Source of the DNA: Halovulum marinum
GTDB taxonomy: Bacteria > Pseudomonadota > Alphaproteobacteria > Rhodobacterales > Rhodobacteraceae
NCBI RefSeq assembly: GCF_009697225.1
Contig: NZ_WIND01000015.1
Location: 1-64,000, forward strand
Direction of reading: 5' to 3'
Length of the DNA: 64,000 nt
The notes below the pieces were generated by a model, which saw nothing but the letters and a program-made list of their open reading frames with translations, was not told the origin of the DNA and searched no databases. Below, piece after piece: positions 53,677 to 61,557 of the stretch; positions within the stretch are counted from its first letter, which is position 1; each line of letters begins with the position of its first letter. Both the position numbers and the translations under genes were made by a program.

Positions 53677-55000
53677 GCCGCAGGCGATCACCCACCGGCG
53701 CATCCTGAAGATCGCCGTGCCGATCGTGCTGTCGAACGCCACCGTGCCGATCCTGGGCGCGGTCGACACCGGCGTCGTCGGCCAGCTGGGCCTGGCCGCG
53801 CCGATCGGCGCGATCGGGCTGGGCGCGGTGATCATCTCGATGTTCTACTGGATCTACAGCTTCCTGCGCATGGGCACGACCGGGCTGGTGGCGCAGGCCC
53901 GCGGCGCCGGCGAGGTGGCCGAGACCGGCGCCCTGCTGACGCGCGCGCTGCTGATCGGCGCCGCGGGCGGCCTGATGTTCATCCTGCTGCAATGGCCGCT
54001 GTTCCACGCCGCCTTCGCCGTCGCCCCGGCCTCGGACGAGGTCGAGGGCCTGGCCCGCACCTACCTGTCGATCCGGGTCTGGGGCGCGCCCGCCGCGATC
54101 GCCATCTTCGCCATCAACGGCTGGCTGATCGCGATGGAACGCACCCGCGCCGTGCTGATCCTGCAGATCTGGATGAACGGGTTGAACATCGTGCTGGACC
54201 TGTGGTTCGTGCTCGGGCTGGGCCTTGGCGTCGGCGGCGTCGCGGTGGCCACGATCATCGCCGAATGGACTGCGCTGGGGCTGGGTCTGTGGCTGTGCCG
54301 CTCGGCCTTCGCGGGCGACCAGTGGCGCGACTGGGCGCGGGTGTTCGACCGGGCCCGGATCGCGCGCATGGCGCGGGTCAACGCCGACATCCTGGTGCGC
54401 TCGGTGCTGCTGCAGATCACCTTCGTCGCCTTCCTGTTCCTGGGTGCGGATCTGGGCGACGTGACGCTGGCGGCGAACCAGGTGCTGGTGCAGTTCCTGC
54501 AGATCACCGCCTTCGCCATGGACGGCTTCGCCTTCGCCGCCGAGGCGCTGGTGGGCAGCGCGCTGGGCGCGCGCAACCGGGCGCTGCTGCGGCGCTCGGC
54601 GGTGATGGCCTCGGTCTGGGGCTGCGGGCTGGCGCTGCCGCTGGGGCTGGGGTTCTGGCTGGCCGGGCCGTGGCTGATCGACACCATGGCCAAGGCGCCC
54701 GAGGTGCAGCACGCGGCGCGGATCTACCTGCCCTGGGTGGCGCTGGCCCCTGTCGCGGGCGCGGCGGCGTGGATGCTCGACGGCATCTTCATCGGCGCGA
54801 CCCGCACCCGGCAGATGCGCAACGCGATGCTGGTCTCGGTGCTGATCTACGCCGCGGCGCTGGCGATCCTGCTGCCCGCCTTCGGCAACCACGGCCTGTG
54901 GGCGGCGCTGATGGTGCTGAACGTGGCCCGCGGGATCACGCTGTTCCTGCGCTACCCGGCGCTGGAGCGCGACGTGACGCCGCTGCCAACCGCGGCCTAG
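53666..55000 (+). CDS. MATE-family efflux transporter (DinF-like)
   Basis: A 444-residue inner-membrane protein with about 12 hydrophobic segments in two MatE repeats (about 18-178 and 238-398). ILKIAVPIVLSNATVPILGA at the N terminus and GFAFAAEALVGSALGARNR in the second repeat are typical of DinF-type MATE exporters driven by H+ or Na+. The substrate is unknown. It starts inside the end of the second thioesterase gene and so belongs to the same rightward unit. It is convergent with the sulfotransferase fragment. Confidence 0.9.
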   Translation: MSAEPQAITHRRILKIAVPIVLSNATVPILGAVDTGVVGQLGLAAPIGAIGLGAVIISMFYWIYSFLRMGTTGLVAQARGAGEVAETGALLTRALLIGAAGGLMFILLQWPLFHAAFAVAPASDEVEGLARTYLSIRVWGAPAAIAIFAINGWLIAMERTRAVLILQIWMNGLNIVLDLWFVLGLGLGVGGVAVATIIAEWTALGLGLWLCRSAFAGDQWRDWARVFDRARIARMARVNADILVRSVLLQITFVAFLFLGADLGDVTLAANQVLVQFLQITAFAMDGFAFAAEALVGSALGARNRALLRRSAVMASVWGCGLALPLGLGFWLAGPWLIDTMAKAPEVQHAARIYLPWVALAPVAGAAAWMLDGIFIGATRTRQMRNAMLVSVLIYAAALAILLPAFGNHGLWAALMVLNVARGITLFLRYPALERDVTPLPTAA

Positions 55001-55228
55001 CACAGCCGGTCCGGCCCGCGCGCGCCAATCTGCTCCGGCATCTCGAAATCCTCGGCCCAGGCCGCCTCGTTGTCGCGGTGCAGGGCCGGACCGATCTCGT
55101 CGACATGGGTGCGAAACTTCTTGAACGTGTGGAACGCGGCGCGGGTGTCGAGCACCGGCACCGGCGCGCCGGAATCATCGGCCCGGCATTCCTGGTGGCC
55201 GATGACGTCGGCGCAGACGTGGATACCC
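54997..55228 (-). pseudogene. Truncated copy of the neighbouring sulfotransferase C terminus
   Basis: The minus-strand frame reads SGAPVPVLDTRAAFHTFKKF, then ALHRDNEAAWAEDFEMPEQI and GARGPDRLC before its stop. It aligns with the end of the intact gene immediately upstream (FGAPVEVFDTRTAFGRF, then VRRDVAAAYAEDYAMLDEI and RARG). There is no start codon of its own with a ribosome-binding site, and the P-loop half is missing. I read it as the leftover of a tandem duplication or recombination within a sulfotransferase gene pair. Confidence 0.55.
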
Positions 55229-56011
55229 TCAGGCCGCCATCTGGCCGAGGCCGCGGGCGCGGATCTCGTCCAGCATGGCGTAGTCCTCGGCATAGGCGGC
55301 GGCGACGTCGCGGCGCACCTGTTCGGTCACCTCGACATCCGAGGGCCGGGTGAAGCGGCCGAACGCCGTCCGGGTGTCGAACACCTCGACCGGCGCGCCG
55401 AAGATCCGGCGCGCGATCAGCTCGAAGTCGCGGGCGAAGGCGGCGTGGTCGCCGATGAAGCCGAAGTCGACCACGTCGAAACCGATCTGCCGCCGCTGCA
55501 GCCGCCAGTGCGGGTCCAGCTCGCGCACCGTCTCGTCGGCGCGCACCAGCGCGGCAAAATCCTGCAGGCTCAGCGGGTGGCCCTGCTCCCAGCCCAGGTG
55601 CGCGAACAGCCGCCGGCTCTGCCCCGAGCCGCGCTTGGCCTCGTCCAGCTTGCTCAGATAGGCCGAGACGAACCGCTTCAGCGGGTCGCGCACGAAGCTG
55701 AAGCGCAGCACCTGCGGGTCGCGCAGCATCGCGCCGAAACGCTTCCAGCCCAGCTCGCGCGGGCTTGCCAGCGGGTTGTGCCCGCGGTCGTGGATCTGCT
55801 CCATCGAGCGCAGCTCCAGCGGCTGGCCGCTGCGCGCCGCCACCGCCAGGTTCAGGCTGGCCTTGGTCGAGGAACAGGCGACCTTGGGGTTCGAGAAGTA
55901 GACGAAGCCGTGCTCGGCCGAGACGTGCACGTGCCGGCTCAGCGCCGGCCGGCCGCCGTGAAGGTCCACAAGGGCCCCGATCGGGCCTTTCGCTGGTGCG
56001 GCATCGTGCAT
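55229..56011 (-). CDS. Sulfotransferase family 2 protein
   Basis: A 260-residue PAPS-dependent sulfotransferase of the carbohydrate (Sulfotransfer_2) type. The 5'-phosphosulfate loop is FVYFSNPKVACSSTKASLN (about residues 36-54), and the 3'-phosphate-binding segment is FSFVRDPLKRFVSAYLSKL (about 103-121). The acceptor is probably a cell-surface glycan or lipid, but this cannot be seen. There is no signal peptide. The ATG at 56011 is the first plausible start. A truncated homologous fragment lies directly downstream, and the divergent neighbour is the membrane-anchored protein at 56180. Confidence 0.85.
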   Translation of the reverse strand: MHDAAPAKGPIGALVDLHGGRPALSRHVHVSAEHGFVYFSNPKVACSSTKASLNLAVAARSGQPLELRSMEQIHDRGHNPLASPRELGWKRFGAMLRDPQVLRFSFVRDPLKRFVSAYLSKLDEAKRGSGQSRRLFAHLGWEQGHPLSLQDFAALVRADETVRELDPHWRLQRRQIGFDVVDFGFIGDHAAFARDFELIARRIFGAPVEVFDTRTAFGRFTRPSDVEVTEQVRRDVAAAYAEDYAMLDEIRARGLGQMAA

Positions 56012-56179
56012 GAACCGCCGATAGCAGCCGCCCCGCGACCGGTCAAGAAGCCGCGCGCGGCGGCCCGGCAAGCGGCGCCGGAAAGCACCCGCGAAGGCTT
56101 GAGGAACCGCCCGTTCCGCCCTTATAAGAGGCCCGGCAGGCGACCCGCCGGCAACCCCCGAGGCAGGACCGACCACGCT

Positions 56180-57190
56180 GTGACGGCGCTCGACAGATAC
56201 ATCCGGCTCGAGGCGGCAGGCCGCTGGCGCGAGGCCCCCGACGCCGCCTGGCGCGAGGTGCTGGTCTCGTTCGGCAATGCCACGCTGGTGCTGTCCTCGT
56301 TCGACGAGGAGCCGCTGACGCACTGGTCGCTGGCCGCGACCGGGCGCGTCGCTTTCGACGGCGGGGTGGCGCTCTACGCCCCCGACGCCGGCACCGACGA
56401 AGTGCTGGAAGTTCGCGATCGGGACATGATCGAGGCGATCGCCGAGGTCAGCCGCATGGCCCGGGTCCGCGGCCGCGCCGCGCCGCGCATGCGGCGGCTG
56501 CGCCGGCTGCTGCTGCCCGCCGCGGTGGCGACGGGGCTGGCCGCGCTCGGCTGGGCGGCGCCGGACGCGCTGCGCGCCCGCGCCTATGCCCTCGTCACCG
56601 CCGAACAGGCCGAGCAGATCGCCGGCCGGATCCGCGCCGCGCTGGACCGCCCCGCCTGCCTGACCCCCGAGGGACGGCGCAGCCTGCGGCGGCTGACCGG
56701 CCGCGCCGCGCCCGGCGTGCGCGTCGAGGTGATGGCCTGGGACGCCCCGCCCGCCGCCATCCTGCCCGACGGCAGCGTGCTGCTGTCGCGCCGCCTGGTC
56801 GAGCGCGCCCCGGCGGCCGAGGTGGTGGCCGGCTGGCTGGCCCTGGCCGCCGCCGGCGGGCGCGACGCCTCGGCGCTGCGCGGCTGGACCCGGGACCTGG
56901 GCGTGACCGAGGCAATGGCGTTCCTGACCTCGGGCCGGATCGGCCCCGGCGACGTCGCCGAGATGGCGCGGCAGACCGCCGGGCAGACCGCGCCGCCGGC
57001 GCCCGCGGCGGTGGCGGCGGCGGTCGCCGCGCTGGCCGGACGCGGCATCGATCCGCGGCCCTTCCTGGACGACCTGCGCCGCCGCTTCCCCGACCTGGCC
57101 GTGCCCGCGCCGCCGGTCCCCGAGGGGCTGACCCCGGCGCTGCCGCGCGACGCCGACTGGGTGGCGCTGCAGAACATCTGCGAAAGCTGA
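56180..57190 (+). CDS. Single-pass membrane protein of unknown function
   Basis: A 336-residue protein. The N-terminal cytoplasmic part (about 1-95) includes VLVSFGNATLVLSSFDEEPL and resembles a small PH-like or beta-sandwich domain. One membrane segment follows at about 104-125 (LLLPAAVATGLAALGWAAP), and then a C-terminal domain with ILPDGSVLLSRRLVERAPAA that vaguely recalls the body of M48-type peptidases, but without an HExxH. I do not assign a function. The GTG at 56180 is chosen because coding-type codon use begins there; no strong ribosome-binding site is seen. It is convergent with lolD. Confidence 0.65.
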   Translation: MTALDRYIRLEAAGRWREAPDAAWREVLVSFGNATLVLSSFDEEPLTHWSLAATGRVAFDGGVALYAPDAGTDEVLEVRDRDMIEAIAEVSRMARVRGRAAPRMRRLRRLLLPAAVATGLAALGWAAPDALRARAYALVTAEQAEQIAGRIRAALDRPACLTPEGRRSLRRLTGRAAPGVRVEVMAWDAPPAAILPDGSVLLSRRLVERAPAAEVVAGWLALAAAGGRDASALRGWTRDLGVTEAMAFLTSGRIGPGDVAEMARQTAGQTAPPAPAAVAAAVAALAGRGIDPRPFLDDLRRRFPDLAVPAPPVPEGLTPALPRDADWVALQNICES

Positions 57191-57251
57191 AAGCGGCGGC
57201 GGCGCCGATGGCGGCTCGGGCGGCAGTTCGGGCGGCGGCTCGGGCGCAGGC

Positions 57252-57935
57252 TCAGGCCGCGACCAGCCGGCCGTGGTCCAGCCGCAGCACACGGTCCATG
57301 CGCTGCGCCAGCTCGTGGTTGTGGGTGGCGATCAGCGCGCCCAGGCCGGTCTCGCGCACCACCTCCAGCATCGCCGCGAACACCCGGTCCGAGGTGTCGG
57401 GATCCAGATTGCCGGTCGGCTCGTCGGCCAGCAGCAGCTTGGGCGCGTTGGCCAGCGCCCGGCAGAAGGCGACGCGCTGCTGCTCGCCGCCCGACAGCTC
57501 GCCGGGGCGGTGGTCCAGCCGGTCCTGCAGGCCGACCCGGCCCAGCAGGTCGTCGGCGCGCGCCCGCGCCGCCGCCGCGCCTTGCCCCGCCGCCATCTGC
57601 GGCAGCGCGACGTTCTCGCGGGCCGAGAACTCGGGCAGCAGGTGGTGGAACTGGTAGATGAAGCCGATCCCGTCGCGCCGCAGCCGCGTGCGCAGCCGGT
57701 CGCCGCCGCCGCTGGCCGCCTGCCCGGCGATGCGGATCTCGCCCGCGTCCGCGGTCTCCAGCAGCCCGGCGATGTGCAGCAGCGTCGACTTGCCCGCGCC
57801 CGAGGGCGCCAGCAGGCCGACGACCTCGCCGGCCTCGATCCGCGCCGCGGCGCCGTTCAGCACCCGCACCTCGTTGCGCCGGCCGGGGTTGTAGGCCTTC
57901 TCGATGCCCTCCAGGACCAGTGCCGGCTCATTCAT
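57252..57935 (-). CDS. lolD: Lipoprotein-releasing ABC transporter ATPase
   Basis: ATPase subunit that powers release of outer-membrane lipoproteins from the inner membrane to LolA. It is 227 residues. Walker A is LLAPSGAGKSTLLHIAG, the ABC signature LSGGEQQRVAFCRALAN, Walker B LLLADEPTGNLD, and the switch histidine is in IATHNHELA. The arrangement with an overlapping LolC/E-type permease gene upstream (eight bases shared) supports LolD over generic MacB-like ATPases. It lies at the end of the proS-lolC-lolD unit. Confidence 0.93.
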   Translation of the reverse strand: MNEPALVLEGIEKAYNPGRRNEVRVLNGAAARIEAGEVVGLLAPSGAGKSTLLHIAGLLETADAGEIRIAGQAASGGGDRLRTRLRRDGIGFIYQFHHLLPEFSARENVALPQMAAGQGAAAARARADDLLGRVGLQDRLDHRPGELSGGEQQRVAFCRALANAPKLLLADEPTGNLDPDTSDRVFAAMLEVVRETGLGALIATHNHELAQRMDRVLRLDHGRLVAA

Positions 57936-59208
57936 AGCGCAGCGCCTCGACCGGGTTCAGGCGCGCGGCGCGGCGGGCCGGGAAATAGGTCACGCCGAAC
58001 GACAGGCCCAGCGACAAGGCGACGGCCTTGGCCACGTCCTCCCAGCGCAGCTCGGCCGGAAGCCTGGACAGGTACCGCACCGACGGGTCCCACGCGCCGC
58101 CGCCGAGGATCCAGTTCACCGCGTTGAAGATCGGGTCGATGTAGATCGCGAACAGGCTGCCCAGGACCACCCCGATCAGCGTGCCGGCCAGCCCGATCGA
58201 CGCGCCGCACATGAAGAACACCCGCAGCACCGCGCCCTCGCTCAGGCCCATGGTGCGCAGGATGCCGACGTCGCGGCCCTTGTTCTTGACCAGCATGATC
58301 AGCCCCGAGACGATGTTCAGCGAGGCGACCATCACCAGGATCGACAGGATGATGAACATGATGTTGTCCTCCATCTCCAGCGCCCGCAGGAAGCTCTGCC
58401 ACTGGTCGCGCCAGGTGAAGGCATAGACCTCGGGCCCGGCGGCGGCGACCAGAGCCGGCACCGACGCGTTCACCGCCTCGGGCTCCTCGACCATGATCTC
58501 GATCCCGTCCGCCATGCCCTCGCGGTTGAAGAAGCTCTGCGCCTCCTCGAAGGGCATGTAGATCCGGGTGCGGTCGATGTCGTAGCGCCCGACCTGGAAG
58601 ATGTAGACCACCTCGTAGTCGACGATCCGCGGCGTGGTGCCGAACGGCCCCTTCACCCCGTCGGGCGAGATCAGCCGCAGCACGTCGCCCACGCCCAGCC
58701 GCAGCTCGCGCGCGATGCCCGAGCCGATGGCGATGCCCTCGCCATAGCGCGCAAGATCCCCCTGCGCCGTCTCGGGGGTCGAGACCAGCGGGATCGTCTT
58801 CAGATCCTCCAGCGTCTCGCCGTAGATCTCGACGCCGCTGTTGCGGCCGTTGGCCGTGGCCATGACCTGCCCGTTGATCATCGGCGCGGCGCGCACCACG
58901 CCCGGCACCCGGGCCGCCACATCGGCCAGCCGCTCGTAATCCTGGATCGTGTCGCGCACCAGCCCGTACTCGTCGTAGACCGGCGTGGCGCGCAGCGTCA
59001 CATGGGCGTTGGCGCCGATGATCGTGTCGACGAACTCGGTGCGGAAGCCCGAGCGCACCGCCAGCGTGGCGATCAGCGCGAACACCGCCAGCGACACGCC
59101 GACCAGGCTGATCACAGACATCACGCTGACGCCGCCCTCGCGCCGCCGGGCGCGCAGGTAGCGCCAGGCGATCATGCGCTCGTAGGCCGAGAACGGGCGC
59201 GGGGTCAT
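57928..59208 (-). CDS. lolC: Lipoprotein-releasing ABC transporter permease (LolC/LolE type)
   Basis: A 426-residue inner-membrane permease. One N-terminal membrane segment (about 25-48, VMSVISLVGVSLAVFALIA) is followed by a large periplasmic MacB-PCD domain (about 50-260) and three C-terminal membrane segments carrying the FtsX domain. MIAWRYLRARRREGGVSVMS at the N terminus and the cytoplasmic-loop ILRTMGLSEGAVLRVFFM are typical of LolC/E. Only one such permease is present, so it probably forms a homodimer (LolF-like) with LolD. It starts three bases after the proS stop. Confidence 0.92.
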   Translation of the reverse strand: MTPRPFSAYERMIAWRYLRARRREGGVSVMSVISLVGVSLAVFALIATLAVRSGFRTEFVDTIIGANAHVTLRATPVYDEYGLVRDTIQDYERLADVAARVPGVVRAAPMINGQVMATANGRNSGVEIYGETLEDLKTIPLVSTPETAQGDLARYGEGIAIGSGIARELRLGVGDVLRLISPDGVKGPFGTTPRIVDYEVVYIFQVGRYDIDRTRIYMPFEEAQSFFNREGMADGIEIMVEEPEAVNASVPALVAAAGPEVYAFTWRDQWQSFLRALEMEDNIMFIILSILVMVASLNIVSGLIMLVKNKGRDVGILRTMGLSEGAVLRVFFMCGASIGLAGTLIGVVLGSLFAIYIDPIFNAVNWILGGGAWDPSVRYLSRLPAELRWEDVAKAVALSLGLSFGVTYFPARRAARLNPVEALRYE

Positions 59209-59211
59209 GTC

Positions 59212-60552
59212 TTACAGCGCTCTGGCCAGGCGCTGCGCGCAGGCGTCCAGCGCCGCCTCGGGGCTCAGCTCCTCGCTTTCGCCGGTGCGCCGGCAGGTCA
59301 GCTCCACCACGCCGTTCTTCAGCCCGCGCGGTCCGACGGTGATCCGCCAGGGGCAGCCGATCAGGTCCATGCCGGCGAACTTCGCTCCCGCCCGCTCCTC
59401 GCGGTCGTCGTAGAGCGGGTCCAGACCGCGCGTCGCCAACCCGGCGTAAAGCGCCTCGCACGCCGCGTCGGCGTCGGTGTCGCCCTGCTTGAGGTTGACC
59501 ACGCCGACCTTGAACGGCGCGACCGAGGCCGGCCAGACGATGCCGTTCTCGTCGTGGTTCGCCTCGATCAGCGCGCCGACCAGCCTGCTGACGCCGATCC
59601 CGTGGCTGCCCATGTGCACCGGCACCGCCTGCCCGTCCGGCCCCTGCACCTTCGCGCCCATCGGCTCGGAGTACTTGGTGCCGAAATAGAAGATCTGCCC
59701 GACCTCGATGCCGCGCGCCTTGCGGCGGCGGTCCTCGGGCACCTCGGCAAAGACCGTATCATCGTGCGTCTCGTCGGTGCGGGCATACAGGCTGGTCCAC
59801 TGGTCGTAGATGCCCTGCAGCGCGGCGCGGTCGTCGAAGTCGATGGCGCGGTCGCCGAACTCGAAATCCGTGACCCTGCTGTCGTAGAACACTTCCGACT
59901 CGCCCGTGTCGGCCAGCACCAGGAACTCGTGGCTGTAGTCGCCGCCGATCGGCCCGGTGTCGGCGCGCATCGGGATCGCCTTCAGGCCCATGCGCTCGTA
60001 GGTGCGCAGGTAGCTGACGAAATGCCGGTTGTAGGCGTGCAGCGCGTCTTCCTTCGTCAGGTCGAAGTTGTAGCCGTCCTTCATCAGGAACTCGCGGCCG
60101 CGCATCACCCCGAACCGGGGCCGGATCTCGTCCCGGAACTTCCACTGGATGTGGTACAGCGTCAGCGGCAACTCGCGATAGCTGCGGACCGAACTGCGGA
60201 AGATGTCGGTGATCAGCTCCTCGTTGGTCGGGCCGTACAGCATGTCGCGGTCGTGCCGGTCGCGGATGCGCAGCATCTCGGGGCCATAGGCGTTGTAGCG
60301 GCCGCTCTCCTGCCACAGCTCGGCCGACTGGATCGTCGGCATCAGCATCGGGATATGGCCTGCGCGCTGCTGTTCCTCGTGGACGATCTGCTCCAGCCGG
60401 CGCAGAACCTTGAAGCCCAGCGGCAGCCACGAATAGATCCCGGCGCTGGCCTGGCGGATCATCCCGGCGCGCAGCATCAGCCGGTGCGAGACGATTTGCG
60501 CCTCGGACGGCGTCTCTTTCAGGATGGGCAGGAAATAGCGGGACAGGCGCAT
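59212..60552 (-). CDS. proS: Prolyl-tRNA synthetase, short form without editing insert
   Basis: Charges tRNA-Pro. At 446 residues it is the alphaproteobacterial short form, lacking the ~180-residue INS editing domain of E. coli ProS. Class II motif 1 lies in [20 protein letters not shown], motif 2 in [21 protein letters not shown] and motif 3 in [20 protein letters not shown]. The anticodon-binding domain follows (about 345-446, [20 protein letters not shown]). The ATG at 60552 gives the standard N terminus MRLSRYFLP; the longer frame upstream lies in the promoter. It heads the proS-lolC-lolD unit. Confidence 0.95.
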   Translation of the reverse strand: MRLSRYFLPILKETPSEAQIVSHRLMLRAGMIRQASAGIYSWLPLGFKVLRRLEQIVHEEQQRAGHIPMLMPTIQSAELWQESGRYNAYGPEMLRIRDRHDRDMLYGPTNEELITDIFRSSVRSYRELPLTLYHIQWKFRDEIRPRFGVMRGREFLMKDGYNFDLTKEDALHAYNRHFVSYLRTYERMGLKAIPMRADTGPIGGDYSHEFLVLADTGESEVFYDSRVTDFEFGDRAIDFDDRAALQGIYDQWTSLYARTDETHDDTVFAEVPEDRRRKARGIEVGQIFYFGTKYSEPMGAKVQGPDGQAVPVHMGSHGIGVSRLVGALIEANHDENGIVWPASVAPFKVGVVNLKQGDTDADAACEALYAGLATRGLDPLYDDREERAGAKFAGMDLIGCPWRITVGPRGLKNGVVELTCRRTGESEELSPEAALDACAQRLARAL

Positions 60553-60584
60553 GCGGACTCCGAAGGCTTGCGAACTCGACTGCC

Positions 60585-60613
60585 CAATTAGGCCAAGCCC
60601 GTCCCTTGTGCAA
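60585..60613 (-). promoter_or_regulatory. Candidate sigma-70 promoter of proS
   Basis: On the minus strand TTGCAC (60613-60608) and TAATTG (60590-60585) are 17 bases apart, 33 bases before the proS ATG. Spacing is ideal and the -35 box is good; the -10 box is only fair. It is placed back to back with the RNA candidate on the other strand. Confidence 0.4.
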
Positions 60614-60680
60614 TGCAGCGTGTCGGGCAAGGAAATTTCGGGTTTGCCAAAGCGGTCGGAAAATGCTTACTCATGCTTGC

Positions 60681-60804
60681 CCGGCAACAAACCGCCGCGG
60701 CGGGGCGAATCCCCACCGCGCGCCAGAACATTCGGGCGAAAAAAGGGCCACAGCCCAAGTCTGGGGAGACGACACACCGGCCTGCGTTCAGCGGGCCGGT
60801 TTTT
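60681..60804 (+). ncRNA. Structured RNA candidate resembling an FMN riboswitch, with intrinsic terminator
   Basis: A run of short hairpins ends in a strong terminator. In order there are GGCGGGGCGAATCCCCACCG (60699-60718), CAGAAC (60724-60729), CGGGCGAAA (60733-60741), GGGCCACAG (60745-60753) and AAGTCTGGGGAGA (60757-60769). This is the order, and close to the sequence, of the conserved FMN-riboswitch boxes (GGGCGGGGCGAAAT...CCCACCG, CAGA, CGGTGAAA, GGCCGAC.G, AGTCCGG.GGGAGA). The P3/P4 region is nearly absent, however, and I cannot find a matching P1 5' strand. It may be a reduced variant, a decayed riboswitch or an unrelated sRNA. TTGCCA at 60644 with a weak -10 could be its promoter. No riboflavin gene lies downstream. 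Confidence 0.45.
60777..60804 (+). terminator. Rho-independent terminator of the structured RNA
   Basis: CCGGCCTGC pairs with GCGGGCCGG (one G-U pair) around a 5-base loop, followed at once by TTTTT at 60800-60804. It is the only classical stem plus T-run terminator I see in the window. It directly follows the riboswitch-like segment on the plus strand. Confidence 0.7.
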
Positions 60805-60961
60805 CATTTGGGGCCAGTGCCTTGGGAAAGCCTGTTCGCGCACGGCGCCGGGCCCGGCCCAGCGGCGGGCAACGAAATGTCCCGGCCGAAGGCGGTGGCG
60901 GCACGCTTTCGCCCTTGACCGGCCGGTTGCCCGGCATGGCGGTTCACGTCCGGGGGATTTG

Positions 60962-61364
60962 CACCGAGTCGGCAGGGGAATTCGGCGTTGCCCGCGTTGG
61001 CACGGGATTCCCCGGTCGCCTATGCCGCGATCGCCGCCCGCGGGCCGCCCGAGGCGGAACCGGAGTCGCAGACCGGCACCCCGGCGTACTGCACGCAGGG
61101 CCGCTGCTGCGCGAACCTCCTGTCGCTCGGCAACATCGACATCGGCTCGAACGGAACCTGCCACGGCATCCCGATGCGCGCCCGCGGCCGGATCACGCTG
61201 CAGTCCGACAACGTCGCAACCAGGGGGATCTGGGGCGAGGCGCTGGCGGGTTCATCGTGCGGTCTGCGAACACGGTCGGCGGCTGCCCGACCGGCGTGAG
61301 CACCGCCATCACCGTCGGCGGCAACACCGACATCCGGAACATGCCGATCAGCCCGGGACAGTCA
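60962..61364 (+). pseudogene. Frameshifted remnant of an exported protein gene
   Basis: One plus-strand frame reads TPAYCTQGRCCANLLSLGNI, then CHGIPMRARGRITLQSDN and IWGEALAG. Near 61250 protein-like sequence moves to the next frame, GFIVRSANTVGGCPTGVSTA and then NTDIRNMPISPGQSSD. A single missing G in GCGGGTT would join them. The Cys-rich start and the CHG...RITLQSDN block faintly recall TadG/TadE-type pilus-assembly proteins, but I would not name it. No start codon with a ribosome-binding site is visible. The remaining bases of 60805-60961 and 61365-61509 hold nothing I can support. Confidence 0.35.
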
Positions 61365-61509
61365 TCTGATCGCGCCGCGCGGGCATGGCACCCGCCCGCG
61401 CCCCGCCCGGCGGCGGCGCGACCGCCGATCGAACGCACCGATGCCGCCGGATCAGCGCGTCAACCCGGCATTCATGAATGTTTTTCTATTTGAATTCCGC
61501 AACTTATGT

Positions 61510-61539
61510 GGTTTTCACGGTGAAATCCCCGGTTTTCAC
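61510..61539. repeat. Dispersed 30-bp element, copy B (after ppx)
   Basis: The segment begins GGTTTTCACGGTGAAATCC and ends GGTTTTCAC. It matches the element at 18721-18751 at about 26 of 31 aligned positions and also contains an internal TTTCAC-G-GTGAAA inverted repeat. It lies 19 bases beyond the ppx stop codon in an AT-rich gap. The role is unknown. Confidence 0.55.
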
Positions 61540-61557
61540 CCCGAACGGGCGCGCCGC

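Noticed and set aside
60681-60804. Cobalamin riboswitch as an explanation for the structured RNA
   Set aside because: AAGTCTGGGGAGAC recalls the B12 box and GCCACAG recalls GCCACTG, but their spacing is far too short; the FMN-type order of boxes fits better.
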